From CAYSXY01 sp964435165 (GTDB lineage Bacteria > Pseudomonadota > Alphaproteobacteria > Rickettsiales > RI-342): a DNA stretch of 23,994 nucleotides. This document shows positions 1 through 7,751 of this stretch, one piece after another (the first letter of the stretch is position 1; every line of letters starts with the position of its first letter). The DNA lies in assembly GCA_964435165.1 (NCBI GenBank), contig CAYSXY010000030.1, positions 1 through 23,994 on the forward strand, written 5' to 3'. Below the pieces are notes generated by a model. The model saw only the letters and a program-made list of their open reading frames with translations. It did no database searches and was not told the origin of the DNA. Both the position numbers and the translations under genes were made by a program.

Positions 1-48
1 CTTGGAAAAGCGCGACTTATTGATAATGTCGATATTTAACGGGGTTGC

Positions 49-216
49 CTAAGAGTCTTTAGGCTTGGTTTTTTTGACGATACGGCGTTTAACGCGGAGT
101 TTTTTCTTTCCTTTGCGCCAGGTGCGGATGGTTGGCATTTCCATGAAAAACCACACCAGGAAAAACACAGCGAGCAGAATCGTGATTTGCTCTGACGTTA
201 AAAAAGCATATTCCAT
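49..216 (-). CDS. Small single-pass membrane protein, 55 aa
   Basis: The product begins MEYAFLTSEQITILLAVFF. It has one hydrophobic segment at about residues 9-25, followed by a strongly basic tail (residues 30-55, rich in Lys and Arg) ending KTKPKDS. This is the layout of a small inner-membrane protein with a positively charged cytoplasmic tail. I do not recognise a family. There is no Shine-Dalgarno sequence before the ATG; instead a perfect TATAAT lies six bases upstream, which suggests a leaderless transcript. It runs in the same direction as the PstS-like gene upstream, separated from it by about 66 bases that hold an AT-rich hairpin. The membrane segment and basic tail make a chance ORF less likely, but with no homologue in sight the call is moderate. 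Confidence 0.6.
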   Translation of the reverse strand: MEYAFLTSEQITILLAVFFLVWFFMEMPTIRTWRKGKKKLRVKRRIVKKTKPKDS

Positions 217-222
217 AACATT

Positions 223-228
223 ATTATA
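223..228 (-). promoter_or_regulatory. Putative -10 box for the 55-aa membrane protein
   Basis: On the minus strand this reads TATAAT, six bases before the ATG at 216. Transcription would start at or next to the start codon, giving a leaderless mRNA. No convincing -35 hexamer is visible at the usual spacing, so this rests on the -10 match and the lack of a ribosome binding site. Confidence 0.35.
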
Positions 229-263
229 TTACATAAAATGCATTAACGATGCATGGAAAGTTC

Positions 264-286
264 CTAAAATTTAATATAAATTTTAG
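264..286. terminator. AT-rich hairpin at the end of the PstS-like gene
   Basis: A perfect 9-bp inverted repeat (CTAAAATTT and CTAAAATTT on the opposite strand) with a 5-base loop overlaps the stop codon of the PstS-like gene. It could act as a weak terminator for that gene. The stem is almost all A and T and there is no separate T-run, so function is uncertain. Confidence 0.35.
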
Positions 287-1374
287 TTATCGGCGATGTT
301 GCTATCTTGTATTAGAAACTGTTGAGACTCGATAGATTGGCGCACATTTTCGCGATCTTCCGGTGAGAGAGGGATTAACCCTTTACCCAATAAATAGCCA
401 TCCAGTTCATTCACTGCTTGTTCACCGGTGAGTGCAAGCATAAATTCCTTCATCCCGTTGACAAGCATCAGATGCTGCGGTTTTGCGTAGACAAAAATTG
501 GCCGTGCCAGAAAGTAGCTGCCATCGAATATCGTATCAAATGTTGGGGAAACACCATTGATGGTTGCCGGTTTGAGTTTATCTTCATTTTCTTTTTTGTA
601 GCTGTAGCCGATGAAGCCGAGATTGTTGGGGTTTTCTATCAATTTGCTGATGGTAAGGTTTTCATCTTCTTTTGTGAAAATATAGGGGCCATCACGTCTG
701 ACATGATAGCAGGGAGGAGAAGATTGCTCGTCTTCGGACAATGTTAAATACTCATTTGTTTGCTGACATTGTTGATGCAAGAGGCGCTCAACAATAACAT
801 CATAGGTGCCGGAAGTGGTGGGAGGGCCATAAATTGCAATATCCGTATTCGGTAGTTCAGGGCGAATATCAGACCATTTATTGTAAGGGTTGGCAATGAA
901 TGTTCCATTAGCAGGCACTTCCTTCGCCATCGCCAGAAAAATATCATTGCTGGTTAGGTCATAGTCTGGGCCTGCCTTGCTGACTGTAAGGGCAATGCCA
1001 TCCATGCCGATCGTTATCTCGCCAATCTGGGTGACACCATGCTCATGACAGCGGGCGATTTCAGACGCTTTAATCGGGCGAGAGGCATTGACAAAGTCGG
1101 GATATTCGTAGCCGATACCGCCACAAAAATCTTTGAACCCACCGCCTGTACCGGTTTTTTCAACCGTCGGTGCGCGAAATCCTGTGGTGCGGCCAAATTC
1201 TTCTGCGGCTTTTGACGTCATGGGGGCGACAGTGGAGGAGCCGACGATCAGCAGATGCTCACGCGCTTGTGCGATGAGCGGTATGGAGGCTGTGAATATC
1301 AATGCCAGAGCAAAGATTGCAACGAACCAGATTAGTTTTATTGGTCTATTTGAATCGTAAGCTGTTCTATTCAC
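283..1374 (-). CDS. PstS-like phosphate ABC transporter substrate-binding protein
   Basis: A 363-residue periplasmic phosphate-binding protein. It has an N-terminal signal segment (hydrophobic residues 13-35, cleavage likely after AQA at 37), the GSSTVAP phosphate-loop motif at 45-51, a TGTGGG loop at about 74-79, a YGPPTTSGT segment in the middle and GFIGYSY in the second lobe, all typical of PstS. The start codon is GTG, supported by AGGGAG seven bases upstream. No pstC, pstA, pstB or phoU lies nearby, so this is a stand-alone copy: it may feed a transporter encoded elsewhere or sense phosphate. No obvious Pho box is seen in the 147-base region shared with the divergent pyrE. The family is clear; which PstS paralogue it is cannot be told. 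Confidence 0.88.
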   Translation of the reverse strand: MNRTAYDSNRPIKLIWFVAIFALALIFTASIPLIAQAREHLLIVGSSTVAPMTSKAAEEFGRTTGFRAPTVEKTGTGGGFKDFCGGIGYEYPDFVNASRPIKASEIARCHEHGVTQIGEITIGMDGIALTVSKAGPDYDLTSNDIFLAMAKEVPANGTFIANPYNKWSDIRPELPNTDIAIYGPPTTSGTYDVIVERLLHQQCQQTNEYLTLSEDEQSSPPCYHVRRDGPYIFTKEDENLTISKLIENPNNLGFIGYSYKKENEDKLKPATINGVSPTFDTIFDGSYFLARPIFVYAKPQHLMLVNGMKEFMLALTGEQAVNELDGYLLGKGLIPLSPEDRENVRQSIESQQFLIQDSNIADN

Positions 1375-1521
1375 TGCTAAACTCCCTAAACGGCGTTAAT
1401 GTCTGCTGGGCAGAAGGCTGAATTATTAGCAGATTCAGGGATAATGCTCAAAGAAAACCTTGAGTTTAGGTGAAAGGTATGGCTAGAGACGACGCTGTCT
1501 ACGCAATGATGAGGTCGAGTT

Positions 1522-2109
1522 ATGGATAAAGCGGCGTTTTTAGCAGAAATGGAAGCAGCGGGGGCCGTGCTGCATGGGCATTTTAAGTTATCCTCCGGTC
1601 TGCATAGTGAGCTTTATCTGCAATGTGCCCGGTTGATGATGTTTCCACAGCGCGCTGCCCGGTGTTGCGAGGCATTGGCTACCAAGATTCGTGATGCCGG
1701 TATTGAAGCCGATGTGGTCGTGGCACCTGCTATGGGGGGGGTGGTGGTTGGTTATGAGATGGGCCGCCAATTGTCCTTGCCTGCGATGTTTTGCGAGCGT
1801 GCCGACGGTACATTTGCGTTGAGACGTGGATTTTCCCTTGAGTCAGGTCAGAAAGTGTTGGTGGTGGAAGATGTGGTCACGACTGGTAAATCATCGCGCG
1901 AGGCGTTTGAGTGTATCCGTGCCTATGGGGGCGAGATTGTGGGAGAGGCTTGCCTGATTGATCGTAGCAACGGTACGGTGGATTTGGGTGTGCCGTTAAT
2001 CTCACTTGCAGCACTTGAGGTCAAAACGTATCGTCCGGAAGCATTGCCGGATCATCTGCAGGATGTGCCGGCAGTGAAGCCGGGCAGCCGGTTTTTGAAA
2101 GCCTCGTGA
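1522..2109 (+). CDS. pyrE: Orotate phosphoribosyltransferase
   Basis: A 195-residue enzyme that joins orotate to PRPP to give orotidine 5'-monophosphate, step five of de novo UMP synthesis, in the cytoplasm. The PRPP-binding signature VLVVEDVVTTGKSS is intact at about residues 113-126, and the N-terminal FKLSSGLHSELYLQ segment matches the orotate-site region. Its length is normal for a bacterial PyrE. The ATG has GAGG seven bases upstream. It is divergent from the PstS-like gene and ends 13 bases from the end of pyrF on the other strand, so the two genes that make UMP from orotate are tail to tail. Confidence 0.95.
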   Translation: MDKAAFLAEMEAAGAVLHGHFKLSSGLHSELYLQCARLMMFPQRAARCCEALATKIRDAGIEADVVVAPAMGGVVVGYEMGRQLSLPAMFCERADGTFALRRGFSLESGQKVLVVEDVVTTGKSSREAFECIRAYGGEIVGEACLIDRSNGTVDLGVPLISLAALEVKTYRPEALPDHLQDVPAVKPGSRFLKAS

Positions 2110-2122
2110 TAGAAGTGAGTCG

Positions 2123-2878
2123 TCAGGTGATCCGACATCCTTCCAGCGATTCGGCAATCATGGCGGCGGTTTCTTCAGGGTTTTCCGAGCGTGTAATCGG
2201 GCGGCCAATGACAAGATAATCGGCACCCAGATCAAGAGCATCCTGAGGGCTCATGATGCGCTTTTGGTCATCATGTAATGTGTGAATGGGACGGATGCCC
2301 GGCACGACAAGGCGTGTCTCGTTGCCTAGCCGTTGGCGGATGGTAGCTATTTCGTGGGGGGAGCAGACCAGCGCATCCAATCCTGCCTTGATGCCTAATT
2401 CTGCTAAATGTAGCACCTGATCTTCCATATGATGCAGATAGCCGATCTCATCGAGCGCGGATTGATCGAGGCTGGTCAGTAAGGTAACCCCTGCGATGAA
2501 GGGTGGAGATATGCCATAGGCCAGAGCGCTTTCTTTTGCCTGCGCGACGGCACGCTGGCACATTTCCAGCCCACCCGATGTGTGTATGGTGAGCATGAAG
2601 ATGCCGATATGGCCTTCATCACGCAGACGGCTATTGATTTCGATGACAGAGCGCACACTGCCGGCAACCGTGTTGGGGATGTCATGGAATTTTAAATCCA
2701 GAAAGATCGGAACGCCGCTTTTTGCAAGTTGTTTGATGCCCTGATGGCCATGCGCCGTGAAAAATTCCAGCCCAATTTTAATGGCGCCGACGGATTGACG
2801 GACTTGCCGTGTGAGGTGTTTAGCATGCTCAAGATCGTTTGTATCGATAGCGCAAATAATGGGATTGTGAGTTAACAT
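2123..2878 (-). CDS. pyrF: Orotidine 5'-phosphate decarboxylase
   Basis: A 251-residue decarboxylase that converts OMP to UMP, the last step of the pathway. The catalytic signature DLKFHDIPNT (about residues 61-70) is intact, as are the AIDTND segment at the N-terminus and the VPGIRP phosphate-binding loop near residue 190. Length is at the usual size for the single-domain enzyme. No strong ribosome binding site precedes the ATG. It lies 112 bases downstream of pyrC in the same direction, and an AT-rich stretch in that gap could hold its own promoter. Confidence 0.95.
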   Translation of the reverse strand: MLTHNPIICAIDTNDLEHAKHLTRQVRQSVGAIKIGLEFFTAHGHQGIKQLAKSGVPIFLDLKFHDIPNTVAGSVRSVIEINSRLRDEGHIGIFMLTIHTSGGLEMCQRAVAQAKESALAYGISPPFIAGVTLLTSLDQSALDEIGYLHHMEDQVLHLAELGIKAGLDALVCSPHEIATIRQRLGNETRLVVPGIRPIHTLHDDQKRIMSPQDALDLGADYLVIGRPITRSENPEETAAMIAESLEGCRIT

Positions 2879-2967
2879 ATCGCGTATTTATCTAAAATTG
2901 CATTATTTCATTAGAATATTAATGATTCGGCTAATAAAATATTAAAATGGGAGCATTCGGTCGTGGA

Positions 2968-2987
2968 TGTCATGCAATTGTCATGCA
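2968..2987. repeat. Tandem TGTCATGCA repeat between pyrC and pyrF
   Basis: The 9-mer TGTCATGCA occurs at 2968-2976 and again at 2979-2987, an 11-base period or about one helical turn. The overlap contains ATGCAATTG followed by T and CAT, close to the palindrome ATGCAATTGCAT found at 7822-7833. It could be a regulator site for pyrF; no function is shown. Confidence 0.4.
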
Positions 2988-2990
2988 GGG

Positions 2991-4322
2991 TTAGCTATTC
3001 TGGTAGACTGTATGGCCGGCGATGACGGTGCGTGTGACTTTGCCTTTCATTTTGTCACCTGCAAATGGGCTGTTATGTGACTGGCTATGGCCTGAGGCGG
3101 GATGATAAACCCATTCTTCATCCGGATCGAACAGGGTGAGGTCTGCCGGGTGGTTTTTTTGTAACTTTCCGGCGTTCACTTTAATAATATCAGCCGCATT
3201 GCAGGTCATGGTTGCCAGGACATCCGGCAGAGACATGATGCCGTCATGATATAGCCGCAAGCTCAGTGGGAGCATGGTTTCCAGCCCGATCACGCCAAAT
3301 GCGGCGCTTTCGATAGGGGTATTTTTTGCCTCATCTTCATGAGGGGCGTGATCGGTTGCAATCGCATCAATCGTGCCGTCTTTCAGCCCGTCAATCAGGG
3401 CCTGACGGTCAGCGTCCGTGCGAAGCGGCGGATTCATTTTGGCGTTGGCTCCGTGCTTTTCAATAGCGTCGTCAGTCAGCATGAGATGATGCGGGGTGAC
3501 TTCGCATGTGACGTGTTGGCCGTTCTCTTTGGCTAGTCGGATCAGATCCAGCGTTTCTTTTGCTGAGACGTGAAGCACATGGTAATGGCAGCCGGTTTCC
3601 TGCTGAAGCAGCAGGTCGCGCGCGACGATTACCGCTTCAGATGAGGATGGGATGCCGGGCAGGCCTAGCCGCGCCGCTACCTCGCCATCATGAATTGCTC
3701 CCTTGTTTGAGAGGTGCAAATCTTCTGCATGTTGGGCGATGGGTACACCAAGCTGCGCGGCATATTGCATAGCGCGCTTCATGACCAGGGCATTCATGAC
3801 CGGCAGGCCGTCATCGGTGAAACCGACGGCACCGGCTTCGTGCATCAGTCCCATTTCGGCCAATGCCTCACCTTTAAGGCTTTGCGTAATGGCCCCATAG
3901 GCATGGATATGGCAATAGGCATGCTGTTGAGCCCGATGCTGAATGGCGTAGAGCGTGGTGGTATTGTCTATCACCGGTGCGGTGTTAGGTTGGCAGACGA
4001 CACGTGTCACGCCGCCGGCGACGGCGGCTTTGCTGCCGCTATGGATAGTTTCTTTATACTCAAAGCCAGGTTCACGAAAATGCACCTGCAAATCAATCAA
4101 ACCGGGGCAGAGGACTTGTTGCTGGCAGTCGATGATTTCGTAGTCATCGGAAAGGTCGTTTGCGGTTATGTGTGGGCCGATATCGGCAATCATGCCATCC
4201 ATCACCAGCAGGCCACCCGCTTCATCGCGAGCGCTTGCAGGGTCTATGATTCGGGCATTCACAAATGCTTGCGGCTTGCGGGCTTGCGTTGCGGCATTGG
4301 TAAGTGTCGTGAACGTGCTCAT
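2991..4322 (-). CDS. pyrC: Dihydroorotase, class I type, with altered HxH motif
   Basis: A 443-residue amidohydrolase-fold protein that would interconvert carbamoyl aspartate and dihydroorotate, step three of UMP synthesis. It has the class I layout: a short N-terminal beta region, the metal-site strand near residue 77, FTDDG at about 169, HAED and HVSAKE in the middle, and the catalytic ATDHAPH near residue 323. The odd point is residue 79: where the family has HxH, this protein has Gln79-Val-His81. The Arg83 and REPG that follow are normal. It may use an altered metal centre or may be a non-catalytic PyrC-like partner of aspartate carbamoyltransferase, as known in some bacteria. It sits between a GNAT gene 43 bases upstream and pyrF 112 bases downstream. 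The family call is firm; activity is open. Confidence 0.9.
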   Translation of the reverse strand: MSTFTTLTNAATQARKPQAFVNARIIDPASARDEAGGLLVMDGMIADIGPHITANDLSDDYEIIDCQQQVLCPGLIDLQVHFREPGFEYKETIHSGSKAAVAGGVTRVVCQPNTAPVIDNTTTLYAIQHRAQQHAYCHIHAYGAITQSLKGEALAEMGLMHEAGAVGFTDDGLPVMNALVMKRAMQYAAQLGVPIAQHAEDLHLSNKGAIHDGEVAARLGLPGIPSSSEAVIVARDLLLQQETGCHYHVLHVSAKETLDLIRLAKENGQHVTCEVTPHHLMLTDDAIEKHGANAKMNPPLRTDADRQALIDGLKDGTIDAIATDHAPHEDEAKNTPIESAAFGVIGLETMLPLSLRLYHDGIMSLPDVLATMTCNAADIIKVNAGKLQKNHPADLTLFDPDEEWVYHPASGHSQSHNSPFAGDKMKGKVTRTVIAGHTVYQNS

Positions 4323-4365
4323 GAGTGTTGGTTATGACCTAGCTAGTGCGGCAGTGCAATGAGAA

Positions 4366-4857
4366 TCATGGCGATTCCTGATAAATATCCGGATGATGGA
4401 TTTCCAGCCAATGTTCAGGATCGGCGACGGGTTGAAAGCCGAAGCGGCTGTAGATGTCGCGTGCACGTGATGAATAGAGTGCATATTTTCGTAAGCCTTG
4501 CAATTGGGGATGTGTGAGCATTTGTTCAATCAGCCAGCGGGCTAGCCCGAATCCCCGATGTTCTTCGAGTATGATGACATCGCTAAAATAGGCAAATGTG
4601 GCATAATCGGTAATCGCTCGAGCGAAGGCTACTTGTGTGTGATGTTCGTTATGCGTAGCCTCAAGGCGATAAATGCCAAAGCACAGGGAATGGTCTATGG
4701 CTTTGTCGACTGTGCTGCGTGGGATGCCGCGTGCCCAGTGGCTTTGATGGCAAAGAAACTCGTGGATGAAGTCTCTGTCCAGTAAGGATGGATCGGAAGA
4801 TAATCCGTATGTGTCTTGATAGGTGTTGATCCAGGCTGGAGGGGGATGTGGTGTCAT
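4366..4857 (-). CDS. GNAT-family N-acetyltransferase
   Basis: A 163-residue protein with the GNAT acetyl-CoA binding signature: a beta strand ending VIILEEHRGFGLARWLIEQ (about residues 101-119), equivalent to motif A (R/Q-x-x-G-x-G/A). ALYSSRARDIYSRFGFQPV near the C-terminus matches the last strand and helix of the fold. It resembles the small GNATs annotated in many bacteria with unknown substrates. It is 43 bases upstream of pyrC and may share its transcript. It is not an obvious pyrimidine enzyme. The ribosome binding site is weak (GAG). Confidence 0.85.
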   Translation of the reverse strand: MTPHPPPAWINTYQDTYGLSSDPSLLDRDFIHEFLCHQSHWARGIPRSTVDKAIDHSLCFGIYRLEATHNEHHTQVAFARAITDYATFAYFSDVIILEEHRGFGLARWLIEQMLTHPQLQGLRKYALYSSRARDIYSRFGFQPVADPEHWLEIHHPDIYQESP

Positions 4858-5001
4858 TCTAAAATCTCAACAGAACCTATGTACTGCACTATCTACGCAG
4901 GCGTTGGCCTTTTTGCAAAGGATTGTCACATAAGTCTGGGGAGTTATGAGGCTGATTGCTTGTTCGGTTAGGATTTATGCCGACATATAATGATCAGCCA
5001 G

Positions 5002-5550
5002 TCATGCGGGTTCGCATTGGCAGGCTAAGATACTTTTCGGAATCACTGTTTTTGTATGGATGAGTTTTTCGTGTTGAATAAAGCGAATGAATTCAAACAT
5101 ATATTCCACTGTGCCATTAATCATTAAAACGGATCCGTCGCGGGCAGAACATTGAATGGTGTAATCTTCATATTGTTGGCTGCGGCCGATTGGGTGGCGC
5201 GGCTTAAAAGACGTGATACGCGTGATAGGCTCATCATGAAAATAGATGCGAGCCTGGGTGAAGTGCTCCGGCTCCTGCGTAATCGCGTGAATGGGTTCGT
5301 AAAGATTATCGGGGAGGATGCCTTCGTAATGCATATATAAGATAAGGAGGTTGGCATCTTTTTTCGATAAGACCAGCGCATGTTTGACATGGTTACTGTC
5401 GCTGTAAGTGATGCGGAATAATGCATCGCCTGCCTCATTGATGCCGGCAAAGGTGATGGCTGCATCGCCGATGCATTCATGTTTTTCTGCCAGTGCTGTC
5501 AACTGTGCTTTGGCGTTCATAAAACTGATCGCCTGTGCCGTGTGGTGCAT
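5002..5550 (-). CDS. Hypothetical protein, 182 aa
   Basis: I do not recognise this protein. The chosen ATG at 5550 has GAGGG five bases upstream; the frame stays open 15 codons further to a TTG at 5595 with no better support. The product is soluble, has no signal or membrane segment, and looks like a mixed alpha/beta protein with a hydrophobic core (for example HALVLSKKDANLLILYMHY at about residues 56-74). It ends in ACQCEPA with two cysteines. It lies between pyrB and the GNAT gene on the same strand, about 144 bases from each, so it may belong to the pyrimidine block transcript. Confidence 0.65.
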   Translation of the reverse strand: MHHTAQAISFMNAKAQLTALAEKHECIGDAAITFAGINEAGDALFRITYSDSNHVKHALVLSKKDANLLILYMHYEGILPDNLYEPIHAITQEPEHFTQARIYFHDEPITRITSFKPRHPIGRSQQYEDYTIQCSARDGSVLMINGTVEYMFEFIRFIQHEKLIHTKTVIPKSILACQCEPA

Positions 5551-5694
5551 GATTGCCCTCAAATGTCCCCTGTTAGACCGTATTGCTACCGTCAATAGTG
5601 CTAGATACTATCTAATCAACACTATAAAATCATGTTATCAGGATTTGTTTGCCGTTCGATGACAAAATCTTTAATATCGCGCCGCAAAAAAGTG

Positions 5695-6627
5695 TTAATT
5701 TGGCGATTGAGTGCATATTTCGAGGATTGCCTGGCGCAGGGCGACGCCTGCTTCTACCTGATTAAGAATCATGCTTTGTTTTGCGTGATCGGCGGCGGCA
5801 TCGGTGATTTCTACACCACGATTGAGAGGGCCGGGGTGCATGATGATGGCGTCAGGCGGAAGAGCAGCAAGGCGTGTATCATTCAGGCCGTAGAAATGGG
5901 CATATTCTGCGGTGGAGGGGACGTAACTTCCTTGCATACGCTCGCGTTGCAGACGCAGCATCATCAGCACATTGGTGTCTGTGATTGCGTCATCTAATGA
6001 TGTGAAATGCTGGCAGCCCAGCAGGTCGATTCCAGGAGGGATGAGGGTTGCTGGAGCTACGACCCTGACTTTTGCTCTCATAGTGGTAAGCAGGTGGATA
6101 TTCGAGCGGGCAACGCGGCTGTGCAGTATATCACCGCAGATGGTAACCGTGAGATGATCAAGACGCCCAAGTTGTTCGCGCATGGTCAGTGCATCGAGCA
6201 AAGCCTGGGTGGGATGTTCGTGGCATCCGTCCCCGGCATTAATGACGGCGCAGGTGACATGGTTTGCCATGAAATCGGCAGCGCCACTCTCAGGATGGCG
6301 GATGACGATGACATCCGGGCGCATGGCGGCAAGGGTGAGGGCGGTGTCGCGCAGGCTTTCGCCTTTGGTAAGGGAGGAGTGGCTGGCGGACATGCTCACC
6401 ACATCGGCGCCGAGGCGTTTGCCCGCGAGTTCAAATGACATGCGGGTGCGGGTCGAAGGCTCGATAAACAGGTTGATTTGCGTCTTACCGCGCAGCGTGC
6501 TGAGTTTACGCTCACTCGTGCGGTTGAGGGCAAGATAATGGGCGGCGCGGTCCAGCAATGCCGTGATATGCTCGGCGCTAAGGCCGTGGATGCGCGTCAG
6601 GTGGGTATGCTGTGCGTGTGTAGTCAC
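5695..6627 (-). CDS. pyrB: Aspartate carbamoyltransferase catalytic subunit
   Basis: A 310-residue enzyme that joins carbamoyl phosphate and aspartate, the committed step of UMP synthesis. The carbamoyl-phosphate motif FIEPSTRTRMSFE is at about 54-66, followed by SSLTKGESLRDT with the catalytic-loop lysine, HPTQALLD and the GPLNRGVEI aspartate-binding segment. All expected active-site segments are intact and the length is typical of PyrB. The start is GTG with AAGGA nine bases upstream. No pyrI regulatory gene is adjacent. In bacteria of this PyrB class a PyrC or PyrC-like protein can hold the complex together, which matters given the unusual PyrC here. Confidence 0.95.
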   Translation of the reverse strand: MTTHAQHTHLTRIHGLSAEHITALLDRAAHYLALNRTSERKLSTLRGKTQINLFIEPSTRTRMSFELAGKRLGADVVSMSASHSSLTKGESLRDTALTLAAMRPDVIVIRHPESGAADFMANHVTCAVINAGDGCHEHPTQALLDALTMREQLGRLDHLTVTICGDILHSRVARSNIHLLTTMRAKVRVVAPATLIPPGIDLLGCQHFTSLDDAITDTNVLMMLRLQRERMQGSYVPSTAEYAHFYGLNDTRLAALPPDAIIMHPGPLNRGVEITDAAADHAKQSMILNQVEAGVALRQAILEICTQSPN

Positions 6628-6708
6628 GCGTTATCGTCCTTGTGCCAATATTTATCCACTTTGTGCCCGATGCCACCTGCTATGGCAAGCAGGAAACGGT
6701 TATGCGGC

Positions 6709-7485
6709 TCAGTCGTCATCATCGCGTGGTGGCTGCTGCGCTAATTTCGTGGGTGCGGGTTTGCCTTTTTTGGCGCGTTTGAGGGCAACCATAGATGAAA
6801 ATTTGCCGACTGGTTCGGCGGGTGCATCATCATGTTGTGTATCTGTTTTTTTGTCTGTTTTGGTTTTTGTTTCCGGTTTGGGTTCATTTTCCTGCATATC
6901 GATGCGGAAGCCGCCTTCGTCCAGCGCCTGAATTTCCAGCACGTATTTTTTTACGGGCATGGCTTTGCCATGGCGTTCTTTATCATAGAGCATGACAAAA
7001 TATTTGATGTTGGTGGGGATGCTGGTGTCCGGAAATTCCTGGTGCAGGTTTTGCAGGTCCTGCTGGGCATCTTCAATGGTCGGGTAGGTATGATTTTCCA
7101 GGATTTTTTTGATGACGGGGTGGCTGAAATTGGGGTGGGGACGGGTGACATAGCGCTTTTTGGGGTGATGGCGCACTGGCACGTCTATTTTTTCGGCGTA
7201 GAGGGTGAACACGCCTTCTTCAATCTCAGTATATTGAATGAGAGCGAAATTACCGATGCGGCCTTCTTCCGCTTCTTCCTCCGTGACCATGAAATCGCGA
7301 ATCCAGAGTTTGATTGCCGGGTTTTCCTGATCTTTCGGTTGTTTTTTAGAGGTGACATAGTGCTGGCGGATGGTCTCAAGCTGTTCAGCCGCTTTTTCAG
7401 CCGAGGGCAGGCGGAGCAATTGGTAGCAGGCAGCCTCGATGGTGGGGCTGGTGAGGGCGGCGAGTTGTTTGGTGGGTGCTGACAT
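6709..7485 (-). CDS. Hypothetical protein, 258 aa, charged C-terminal tail
   Basis: I do not recognise this protein. It has a helical N-terminus (SPTIEAACYQLLRLPSAEKA), a central part of mixed alpha/beta character (about 55-200) with aromatic strands such as KYFVMLYDKE, and a low-complexity tail rich in Lys, Glu, Thr and Asp (about 200-258) ending in four aspartates. No signal peptide or membrane helix. There is no ribosome binding site; a perfect TATAAT seven bases before the ATG suggests a leaderless mRNA. It is 81 bases upstream of pyrB in the same direction. A 216-codon ORF on the opposite strand is phenylalanine-rich and looks like a shadow. Confidence 0.75.
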   Translation of the reverse strand: MSAPTKQLAALTSPTIEAACYQLLRLPSAEKAAEQLETIRQHYVTSKKQPKDQENPAIKLWIRDFMVTEEEAEEGRIGNFALIQYTEIEEGVFTLYAEKIDVPVRHHPKKRYVTRPHPNFSHPVIKKILENHTYPTIEDAQQDLQNLHQEFPDTSIPTNIKYFVMLYDKERHGKAMPVKKYVLEIQALDEGGFRIDMQENEPKPETKTKTDKKTDTQHDDAPAEPVGKFSSMVALKRAKKGKPAPTKLAQQPPRDDDD

Positions 7486-7492
7486 GAAAATG

Positions 7493-7498
7493 ATTATA
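7493..7498 (-). promoter_or_regulatory. Putative -10 box, leaderless start of the 258-aa gene
   Basis: On the minus strand this reads TATAAT and is followed by seven bases and then the ATG. This places the expected transcription start at the start codon. No clear -35 is seen at 16-18 bases. Confidence 0.4.
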
Positions 7499-7594
7499 AT
7501 GTCAGTTGGTTATGGAAAGATTACAGCGAATGAGGGTTTTATTTAATCTGTCATGTTGGTTGTGAGTAAACTGTCTCTATCATTGAGTTAATGG

Positions 7595-7614
7595 ATTCCC
7601 GCCTTCGCGGGAAT
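7595..7614. repeat. REP-like palindrome, copy 1
   Basis: ATTCCCGC and GCGGGAAT form a perfect 8-bp stem around a CTTC loop, within the frame TGGATTCC...GGAATGAC. The same frame recurs at 7714-7753, 21181-21225 and 21392-21436, which marks it as a dispersed extragenic palindrome family. Confidence 0.75.
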
Positions 7615-7715
7615 GACGTATGTTTCAGGTTAAATGCAAATATTACAGTTGGTTATGGGTTTGTTTAATTTGTCATGTTGATTGTGAATAAACTGTCCTG
7701 TCATTGAGTGAATGG

Positions 7716-7751
7716 ATTCCCGTCTTCGACTCTGAGAGTCTTCGCGGGAAT
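7716..7751. repeat. REP-like palindrome, copy 2, with inserted mini-hairpin
   Basis: The outer arms ATTCCCG and CGGGAAT match copy 1, but the loop holds an extra GACTCTGAGAGTC hairpin (5-bp stem, 3-base loop) bounded on both sides by CTTC, as if a short palindrome had been inserted or copied with duplication of the loop. Confidence 0.7.

Noticed and set aside
1..48. End of a further gene at the left edge
   Set aside because: Only 48 bases with no recognisable coding sequence in either direction.
1375..1521. Pho box between pstS and pyrE
   Set aside because: No pair of CTGTCA-like repeats at the right spacing is seen.
3714..4337. 207-codon plus-strand frame inside pyrC
   Set aside because: It is the antisense of a clearly recognised pyrC gene.
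6832..7482. 216-codon open frame on the plus strand opposite the 258-aa orphan
   Set aside because: Its product is extremely rich in Phe, Gly and Val and lacks a ribosome binding site; it mirrors the Lys/Glu-rich gene on the other strand.
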